Assembly: GCF_019112545.1 (NCBI RefSeq)
Contig: NW_025064889.1
Span: forward strand, 1,452,341 to 1,516,340
DNA from: Guyanagaster necrorhizus
Lineage: Eukaryota > Basidiomycota > Agaricomycetes > Agaricales > Physalacriaceae
Direction: 5' to 3'
Length of the DNA: 64,000 nucleotides
Each line of letters opens with the position of its first letter. Position 1 is the stretch's first letter. The notes below the pieces were generated by a model. That model made no database searches and was not told the DNA's origin. It worked only from the letters and a program-made list of their open reading frames with translations. Below are positions 55,800 to 64,000 of this stretch, in pieces. The translations under genes and the position numbers were made by a program.

Positions 55800-58700
55800 G
55801 ACCATCATCTCAATAGCTTAATTTAAGAATAACTCATAATTATGTATAGCCATATCTGCATTCATATGCTTCTCATTGACTCATTGATTTGATTCAGATC
55901 CATATTCCTTTCAGCTGACTAGATAGTCAGTCATTGTTGTTATGTCTCTGCTCTGCATCTTGACTCTTTGTGTTTTGTGGTTATAGATTTGATCAATTTC
56001 ATAGTGTTTCTTATCATTGATGAGGTCAGAGGGTGGAGGTGGTTATCATTCTTGATTTGGAAAAGTGGGAGTGATATATGGAGTTAAGAGAGATTCATTA
56101 AACATGTCATGAATGCATCATGATGTTAGTAGGCAGAGTTTGTAAGTGAAAGCACTGATCTTTGCTAAGATCAGAAAGGGTCTAGTTTATTTGTCCACCA
56201 GTTTTTATTTTGGGTGGAGTAGGTGAAGGTTGATCATGTCAAGCCAAACCTTATCATTCACTGCATAGGTGTATGCAGTGCAGCAGTGTTTATTATATTG
56301 CACTTTCATTGTGGCAGAAGCTTTTTCAAAGGCAGTTTGAGTTTTGAGATAGATTTTTGCTATTTTAGTGATAAAATCTAGTGAAGTAGGTGTGGTCATA
56401 TGTGAGTGAGTGGTGATGGTGACTTTGAGATATTGTCTATAGTTAATAAAGAAGAGCATTTTTCTGGTGGTTGAGTGAACATGGTTGTTATGCTGGAAGG
56501 CTGTGAAAGTGAGCCATTCTATCCAATCATCTTGTCTATGATTAATAAATATGCATAGGTATTTCTCAAGTTCCTGATTCACACATTCTATCTACCCATA
56601 CATTTGGAGGTGGTGGAGGGTGGAGGCATTACTTCAGATTCTGAAAAGTCAGTACAAGTTATCCAGAAACTTGGAAATAAACTGTGATCCTTGATCAGAA
56701 ATAATGACTTGTGGCATCTCATATTTAAAATAGACTTTATCTCTGAGAATTTTAGCCCATCCTTCTGATGACAGTTTGGTGATGCAGGTGATCAGAATGA
56801 TGGCTTTAGAAAAGTGGTCAATGATAATAATAATAGTGTCATAACTATGACAGTCAGGTAGGCCAATAATCATATTGATGGAGATGTGGATTCAGGGCAT
56901 TGTGGGAACTTCATTTGGATGGAGTGGAGCTGGTCAGGCTCTCATGGAAGACTTGGTCCTTTGACAGGTTTCACATCCCTTTATATACTTGTTGATATTC
57001 AGTTTTAATTTCAGCCACTAATACTCTCTCAAAACCAACTTCTTTGTCTTTGAAATTTCTGGGTGTCCAGCTGTCACATGATCATATGACATGGCTATAA
57101 TTTTCTCTTGTAGTGCTAATTACCAGGAAACATAAATATGCTCATCATAATAGAGTAAGTCATCATGCTTCATGATGCCCCTCTTGTGGTTTAGTGATAT
57201 TATGATTTCTTAGTCCTATAGTCCTAGTTGTTGTATGGCACTACATATTTTAGTGTGGACTTCTTTCTCTATTGGCATTATTATGGTATAGAAATGTTCT
57301 GGCTTTAATAGTACCACCTCTTTGTTGTCCTCCTCTCCTTGATCATGATTAGCACATTAACTTAGGAGGTTGGCCTTTTTGTTGGCTGCTCCTACCATGT
57401 GGTGTAATATATAGTCATACTTGGTGAGTTTGATCATCCATTGGGCCTGTCATCAGTTTAGCTTCTGGGAAAGACAGAAATACTGCAAGTTCTGGTGGTC
57501 TGTCCAGACCTCAAATGCATGTACTGCTCTGATCAAATAGTGATGCTCTGATCAGATAGTGATGCCATTCCACTAATGCTAGCATGATGGCTAGCAGTTT
57601 CTTATCATAAATCTCATAGTTCCTTTCTGTGACTGACAGAGCCTTAGAGAGAAATACCACTGATCACTATTGGCCCTTCTCCTGTGAGAGAATGGCACTG
57701 ATGGCTCCTTCACTCAAATCTGTCTCAACTCTAAACCGTTCTTCCTGAGATGGTATGGCCAAGACAATGTCTTTAGCCAACTTCTTCTTTAGCTCATCAA
57801 ACACCACTTGCTGGGAAAAGCTCCATATCTATAGAGCATTATCAGTAAGCTGTGTCATTGGTCAGATAATTTTGCTGTAGTCACAAATAAATCAGTAGTA
57901 GAAGTTGGTGAACTCTAGAAATGATTGGAGTTTCTTCTTTTTTATTGGTTTAGGCTATTCTGTTACTCTATTTATTTTGACTGGATCCATCCATATGCTT
58001 CCTTTGCTTATGATGACTCTGAGATATTTGGTTTCTAAGACTTCAAATTTGCACTTCTCAGCCTTGAGGAACAGCTTATGCTTTCTCATCAACTCAAGTA
58101 CCTGTTGTACCAATTGTCAATACTCCTCTTTGTCCTTGGATATAATTAGTATGTCATCTAGGTAAATTGTTACCTTTCCAGTGGCAATTAGATCCTTGAA
58201 GATATCATTCATCATCCACTGAAAGATCACCAGGGAGTTCATTAATCCAAAGAACATCATGGTCAGTTTGAACAGTCTCTGGTTGGTATAGAAGGCTGCC
58301 TTCCATTCATCCCCTTTCTTGATCCATACATTGTTATATCCCCATTGAATGTTGAGTTTAGTGTAATAGCATGCTCTTTGGAGTTTGTCCATCAGTTCTG
58401 ATATGAGTGGTAGAGGGTATTGGTTCTTGATGATCATTTTGTTTAGCCTCTAGTAGTTCTGTACTGGTTGAAGTTATCATCCTTCTTCTTGATAAAGAAG
58501 AAGGGAAAGGCCATTGGTGATTTAGATAGTTGGATTTGCCCACTAGTGAGATTCTCATCAAGAAACTTATCAAGCTCTAGTTGTTTATAATGGCCAAGGA
58601 GATAGACCTTGCAATTGAGGTTGGCATTTGCATTTGGCACCAGTTCAATGGTATGATCCTATGGTTTGAGATCAGGAAGCTCATTAAAGTTTTTCTTCTC

Positions 58701-59729
58701 AAATAAATTATGGTAATCCCATGCCCATTCAGGCACTATCTCCTCAAACATTCTAATCTCTTTCTTCTAGTTGGCTTTTGCTGTCAGATTGTTAGCATGG
58801 TGGACCACCCAAAGATGTAATGCAGGGTCTATATCTATGGTGAGGATGGTTTCACTATCTTCCATCTCCTCATCCCACTGGTCCTTGAGATCACTGTCTG
58901 AGAGTAGGAATAGTGCTTTATGATAATGGCATCAGGCAAAGGTGATTTGTTTGGTTTTCTAGTTAATGAGTGGATTGTGGCATATCAGCCAGTCATGTCC
59001 AAGAAATAGTTCCTTAGTGCCTAACTCTGTAACTGCCAAGTCAATCTCCTCCAAATGATCTCCAATGGTTAATCAGAGTTCCATGAATTTAGTGATTGAC
59101 CTAGCTTGGTTTTTGATTTCATTAGCATTATAGACTGAGATAGGGACTGTGGTGGCCTTAGTAGAAAGCTGATGCCTGTTGATGAAGATCTGGTTAATAG
59201 AGCTTCTCATACAGCCACTGTCAATTAGTGTGGTAACAGTGAAGGTGGTCTAGTCTATAAGGGTCTGAATCTGTGTCTTTGTTGTAAGATCCTGTCCACA
59301 AGCTTTTGCCATCAGATAAACCTTTTTGGCTCTTGGAGTTTATCTAGCCACTTCAGCACCTTCTTCCATCCTACTTTCTTCACTCCTCTAATTAGTTCAT
59401 CATTGATCTCACCAGTCCTTAATCAATGAATCCATCCTTGTAAGGCAGTGAGTGCTTCTTTTCTGGACTGGACACTCTGGATCTTCCACTAAGTCCATTC
59501 TGTATCAAATGATTTTAGCCAACCAGTGGAGGTCTCTCTCTGTTCAGCTTGAAGATGATTGAGTCTGAGTTTTTTGTGATTCATTAGGTGCAGATGTAGT
59601 CAGAAAAACTTAGGGTATATTCAAATGCACATAAATAGTAGTATCTACAGAGAGCATATGAGTCTGACCCATGGCTATCATTGACACACCATTAAGTCCT
59701 TTGGCTGACCAAGTGGAATCACTCACTCA
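55800..59729 (-). pseudogene. pol: C pol relic, minus strand
   Basis: From right to left: protease with intact D-S-G (LIDSGCMRSS near 59215), RT with FFIKKKDD near 58490 and YLDDILIIS near 58150, RNase H (near 57480-57720), integrase zinc region (near 57000-57110) and core (56649-56873, VIISDQGSQF), integrase tail and GPY-like module, and a chromodomain relic near 55830-56020. Frames are broken by many stops. Confidence 0.88.
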
Positions 59730-62640
59730 TCAGCCCCATCTTTTATCTTCTTGATCTGGGTTTCTGTTTCCAGATCCTTAAGTCTATCTGCTTCTTTCTG
59801 CAATTCCATGATCTGAGTCTGGATGTCTTTATGAGTACACTTCTTCTTTGGGCAATCCCACAACATGTGCTCCTTCTATCCACAGTTGAAACACTTCTCC
59901 TCCTTTTTGAGATGGTCTATATCTATTGGCTTTCTGCTACTGATATAGGTTGTTTCTGTTCCAGTCTTCTGGGGAGTGTATGAAGGAGTGGAAGCAGATG
60001 TCATGTTGCTCTTCAAAGATCCTCCACCATTGCCCTTTCTATTTGTCAGCTGAGTCTTCTTCGACTCAATCATGATTTCTGTGCTAGCTGTCTTCTGCTA
60101 CAGCCTTCCTTGTTCATTTCCATGATCCTGGCCTTCCATGCATCATAGCTCTTCAGAATGTTGGTATCTATGTTGGAGATCATGCTAATATAGGATAGTG
60201 GTACCCCAATCTTGAGGTACTCAACTATCCACCTGTTATCATCAATATACTCTCATACCCTGGCCAGCATTTCTAGTCATTTCAGTTTGTCAAAGTACTC
60301 ACTGGCAATCTTATCATCCATGCAGAGTTTCTTTATCTTGTTTTTATGCACTTCTTAGACAGCTGAGTTGATGAACTTATCTTGGACTATCTGCTTGAAA
60401 ATGATCTAGGATGAGTAGCAATAGTGCTGGCAGATGGTGGAGCATAATGTCAGAGTGATTAAGATCCACCATTACTTGGCTTTGCTTTTTAAGTAAGAGG
60501 CAGTGAAGGCAACCTTGTTCATGTCTGCTCCAAGATAAGCAGTGTATACTTTAAAGTATTGTTTGTAGTCAATCAAAAACTGGTCAATGTCATCCAATGC
60601 ACCCTTGAAGGGTCAGGGGATTTAGAGAAGATCAGGTTTACACTGAAGCATGATGGTATTCAGAGGTAACATGCCCATCAGATTGGGGTATTCATTGAAG
60701 GGCAGATGTTTTCATTCAGCTGAAGATCCAGAGAGCAAATGCAGAAAGCCATCATCAGCAACTGGGCTTCTCTTGGAGTGTGCTTTCTTTCACATGATAT
60801 ATCCATTTCATATCATAAATCTGAGTTGTGTGGCCTTGAGGTTATCACCTTCAGTGCTTTAATCAGCAGGAGGTTGGACTCTGAGTAACTGACTAGGTTT
60901 CAGAATCTGATTGGCTGTAAAGGTTCTTGGGGTTTAGGCTGGAGAAGCCAAGAGATGGCATCTTGGCTTGGTGTCAGAGGGCAAGATTGTCAAGTGTGGA
61001 TAGTTTAGATGGAAGATGCTATGTATATGGCATGCTTGAGTGGCACAAGTGGAGTTTTCAGTATGGGTCAGATCTTATACTTGTAGAGCAGCAGGCCCTT
61101 CAGTTGGTCTTTTGGGTGTGTTCTGTTATAAATATAAATAGCATAGTCAGTAGCCATATATTGTAAAATATATCCTTTTTCTTCATTATCTGCAGCTAGG
61201 TATCTCCTTCTCAGAGGAGTCATTAATCAGCTAATATTCTTCCATAGCAAAGCTGTTCCTTTCTGATACAACTCCTGAAACTCCTTCTGTCAGCTTCAGT
61301 GTATCTCTTCTTCAAGTGCTTCTTCATCTGTGTCTCCATACCATACTCAGAGATCAATCTTGACTGGAATATCCTCTTCATTCTTGTCATCCCCCTTGTC
61401 TCTCTTGTCCACCTTGCTCCCCTCAAGGTAGTCAGCAGGTGGATCATAGATGGATGGCTCAGATGCTTGAACTATCACTGGGGAGCTTCTTGTCAGCTCA
61501 GTTTCTGGTTCTAGTGCTGATGGTTTCAGAAGAAGGCTGCTAATGAGGTCAGAAAGGTCTGATCCCTCTGTCTGTCTTCTATGCTCTCTCTCTCTCTATT
61601 TTCTGGCTATATCTGCAGAAGTCTCTATAGAACTGCTCATTGAGGAAGAGAGTAGCAATATATCTATGTAGGAATCATCTGAGGGCCTGGTCAGAGATCC
61701 TAGCTCCTGGAGGAACCTGAATTCTGTATTCTCCAAGGATTGAACTAGCATCAGAGAGAAGGGAATTGTCACTGTTAGTGCTTTCTTCATAGGTGAGAGA
61801 CAGAGGCTTGTAGTCATCATTGATCTGATAGGCCTCATCTGTAGTGAGGACTTGAGTATTGATCCTGGACCAGAGGTTGTCTTCATTGTCTGGACTCCAC
61901 TTGCAGGGGGCCACTGTCATTACTGTCAGTGGGGCTAGAGAGTGGAGGCTTGGCAACTCCAATCTGCTAGACTCTTTCAGTGGTAATTCTGGAGAATGAT
62001 TTTTTTTCTGCTCCTTCATAGAATATATCTCCCTCTCCTCTCTCATATAATCTGTAGTGTTCTTGTGAGGCCATGCCTCACTCTGCTGCCTGTATTTCTC
62101 TTTCACACTGTCTGTACTGGGCATCATAGTATGCTTTATCAGCTTTGCACTGCTGATAGTCCCACTCCTCTTCAGAGAGGTTATATCTCTCTCTTTCCCA
62201 CTGCTTGACCTTCATTCATGAAGAGTGTTAGACAAGGGTTTCTCTGAAGTGACTGAGAGTTGAGGGAAGAGGGCTAGAGATTGAGAGAATTGGACTTTCT
62301 CAGAGAGTGATATATCTAGACCCTTTTTCTGCAAGTCTTGCAATCTCATCAATGGAATCCCAGACACAATCTCTAATGCCAGGCTCATGGGGAGTGGTGG
62401 AAGAGTCAGAGGATAGCAACTCCTCAAAAAAGTTGTTGGGAAGGTCCTCATCCTTATGGTCAGAGACATGCAGCAGGACCCAGAGATTTCTGAATCCTGT
62501 GTTCTGATGCTCATTGTGTCTGCTAGTTGTTCAAGGAGGTCTGTTTGAGGGTCAGAGTTCCTTTTCTTCAATGCACCCTTCATTCATGCAACTAAGCCTG
62601 GCTTCAGATATAGTTCCAAATGCAGGCTGGAAGGAGGTTC
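59730..62640 (-). pseudogene. gag: C gag relic, minus strand
   Basis: The N-terminal acidic region is readable at 61223-62583 in several frames. The gag core lies near 60290-60600, and the zinc knuckle (KCFNCG, stop, then HMLWDC) near 59855-59895. It matches E2 and D gag in order. Confidence 0.82.
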
Positions 62641-62869
62641 AGATAGAGGGAGGAATATTATAGAGGGGAAGATCAGAGATGACATTGCATAAAATCTGTT
62701 GGATCTGTCTGAAGAAATAGTAGTGCCTGACTATCCAAGCTGTGACTGATTGATGTCCATGGCAAAGTTGAATAATGGCAAGTAAACCTAGAAGTGTTCC
62801 AATGATAAAAGCTAATAGTTTAAAAAAGTCATTGGTAAGATTGATAGTTGTAATATTGATAGAGGGCAT
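62639..62869 (-). CDS. C copy of the small membrane-protein ORF
   Basis: The minus-strand ATG at 62869 starts a 76-codon frame (MPSINITTINLTNDFFKLLA, then hydrophobic IIGTLLGLLAIIQLC, GHQSVTAW). It keeps the hydrophobic segment and flanking motifs of the E2 protein without a stop through the core. It ends at PPSI, where the E2 frame continues, so it is truncated at the C-terminus. Function is unknown; it is probably a single-pass membrane protein. Confidence 0.6.
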   Translation of the reverse strand: MPSINITTINLTNDFFKLLAFIIGTLLGLLAIIQLCHGHQSVTAWIVRHYYFFRQIQQILCNVISDLPLYNIPPSI

Positions 62870-62913
62870 TTGGTTTCTTTTGCTCATAATGGGCATCAGA
62901 AAAGAGAAATAAA

Positions 62914-62926
62914 AGTCTCAAACTAA
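62914..62926 (-). other. C primer binding site, self-complementary to own LTR
   Basis: On the minus strand TTAGTTTGAGACT follows the LTR. The predicted RNA start in the C LTR is AGTCTTAAACTAC (plus-strand 63081-63093), 34 nt after TATATAAG, pairing at 11 of 13 bases plus a G-U pair. Confidence 0.6.
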
Positions 62927-62927
62927 T

Positions 62928-63384
62928 TGTTAGATCCAAATGACACATGACTATATACACATAGTAGACAGATACTGTATCATGTTTGTACAATCATATC
63001 TGAATCCACTTAGTGTGTTTGATAGTGTTATATCCCAAGATCAATACTTAGTTGACTCAAGTAGAATAGTAGAATAAAAGGTAGTTTAAGACTAGAGATA
63101 TATGGCATCAACTATGCTACTTATATACTATTCATCTTCTGGATAAATATAGTGCTACTAATTGTAAGTGTCTGTGCTATTATACTCATTGTTCTAGGGT
63201 GTCATAGTTACTCACAAAAGAGAGGTTGTCTTGTTGTTGGAGCATCATTATATGTCACAAGATAATAGTTGTTGTGCTGACTAAGATTGTCTCACAGTCT
63301 TAAGCACTGGCCTAGGTGCTCTGACTAAGCATGAGTAGGAGTCAAAGAAAAGAAAAAGAAAGAAAATAATAAGAAATCATAACA
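62928..63384 (-). repeat. C 5' LTR (right copy)
   Basis: On the plus strand it runs from TGTTAGATCC to AATCATAACA, 457 bp, followed by CATAG. Confidence 0.92.
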
Positions 63385-63811
63385 CATAGTCATTATTGAC
63401 CAATTCTCAAAAGCAATCATCTTGGTTACATGCTCAATGGAACTGACCTTAGAAGGATAGGCCAAAATTCTCTGAGACAAGGTCTATGCTAAGTATAGTA
63501 TGCCTCAAGTTGTAATCTCAAACTATAGACCACAATTCATTTTAAAGTTCTTTGATGATCTATACTGATTTTTAAACATTCAGTGTAATGCTTCCATTGC
63601 ATACCACCTGCAAACAGATGGACAGATAGAATGCATAAATCAAGAGATCAAAAATACCTATATCTTTTCATCAATTATTGACAAGACAACTAGATTGAAT
63701 AGCTTGCTCTTGCTGCTTTTCAACACAACAATTGCATTCATTCTATCACAGATAAAACCCTATTCTTCATTAACTATAGCTAACACCCTAATGTCTCTCA
63801 TACTGAGAATA
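63385..63811 (+). pseudogene. D pol relic, rest of integrase core
   Basis: It continues the D integrase after C (VIIDQFSKAIIL, then YAKYSMPQVVIS, QTDGQ, NQEI, AAFQHNN) with several stops. It is cut at 63812 by another LTR. Confidence 0.88.
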
Positions 63812-64000
63812 TGTTAGGCCCAAGCATCACATTCAGTTAATCATGTGATAAATGATTGCACCTCACACTTCGGGTGATCAATCGAGTCCACGGTGATGTG
63901 CTTGGTAACAGCTAAGTGACTAAGAGAAGTGAATGAGGAATAAACTCTCAAACACCAACACCTAACCACTCAATACACAATCACCAAATACAGTTGAGGT
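63812..64000 (+). repeat. Start of another LTR or element, unrelated to families A and B
   Basis: TGTTAGGCCC begins a sequence that interrupts the D integrase tail and runs off the window. It keeps several CpG sites (TTCGGG, ATCGAG, CCACGG), unlike the D sequence around it. That suggests a recent insertion. Family and orientation cannot be told. Confidence 0.6.

Larger units (their letters stand above)
55334..63384 (-). mobile_element. Element C: family-A gypsy element, minus strand, inserted in D
   Basis: LTRs at 55334-55784 (left, 3') and 62928-63384 (right, 5') are flanked by a duplication CATAG (55329-55333 and 63385-63389). The joined flanks rebuild the D integrase. The minus strand carries the self-primed binding site, small membrane ORF, gag, protease, RT, RNase H, integrase and chromodomain, with stops. 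The outer six bases of the left LTR (TGTTAG) are missing although the duplication is intact. Confidence 0.92.
48702..63811 (+). mobile_element. Element D: family-A gypsy element, plus strand, split by element C; 3' end missing
   Basis: The 5' LTR (48702-49160) is followed by the self-primed binding site, membrane ORF relic, gag and pol to 55333. It then continues after element C at 63385 with the rest of the integrase, until a different LTR starts at 63812. The 3' LTR is not in the window. The bases before the 5' LTR are CATGG, to be matched with the far end. Stops are frequent and CpG is rare. Confidence 0.9.

Noticed and set aside
1..64000. tRNA, rRNA genes or CRISPR arrays
   Set aside because: I found no tRNA B-box with a matching acceptor stem, no rRNA-like sequence, and no regularly spaced direct repeats; CRISPR is not expected in a fungus.

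Overview
The window looks like part of a repeat-rich basidiomycete (Agaricomycete) genome. The evidence is short GT-AG introns of about 45-115 bp, a DUF6535-type membrane protein gene (a family I know as common in Agaricomycetes), and heavy loads of chromodomain Ty3/gypsy retrotransposons. I cannot name the species.

Three zones are visible. (1) 1 to about 32.4 kb is a stack of nested LTR retrotransposons. An old minus-strand family-A element (E0) was split by plus-strand element E1 (793-25282, duplication CTGTG). E1 was then split by the young plus-strand element E2 (1936-10421, duplication TCCTC) and by the minus-strand family-B element E3 (16264-24109, duplication CCTTC). Relics of both families, a family-B solo LTR and a copia-like LTR end follow. 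(2) About 32.4-46.9 kb is a CpG-containing gene island. It holds a decayed DUF6535 gene, a Dal5-type MFS transporter with 8 exons, a 9-exon serine hydroxymethyltransferase and three hypothetical multi-exon genes that I assembled from splice sites. (3) About 46.97-64 kb is again CpG-poor repeat: a decayed ORF relic, then plus-strand family-A element D, split inside its integrase by minus-strand family-A element C (duplication CATAG), then the start of another LTR that still has CpG sites.

Family A (LTR about 457-520 bp) is a chromovirus-like element with a chromodomain and GPY/F module. It has an extra small membrane-protein ORF upstream of gag. Family B (LTR 499 bp) carries an antisense, intron-containing gene for a coiled-coil/Zn2Cys6-like protein between pol and the 3' LTR. 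In both families the primer binding site is complementary to the predicted 5' end of the element's own RNA, 33-34 nt downstream of the TATA box. The paired sequences covary between subfamilies, which points to Tf1-like self-priming. Decay is dominated by C-to-T/G-to-A transitions with CpG loss. Even the youngest element, E2, has all the internal stops I compared explained by single transitions, and a mutated protease motif.

All comparisons were made by eye. Coordinates of splice sites, LTR ends and target duplications were counted from the sequence. Boundaries of decayed coding regions are approximate.
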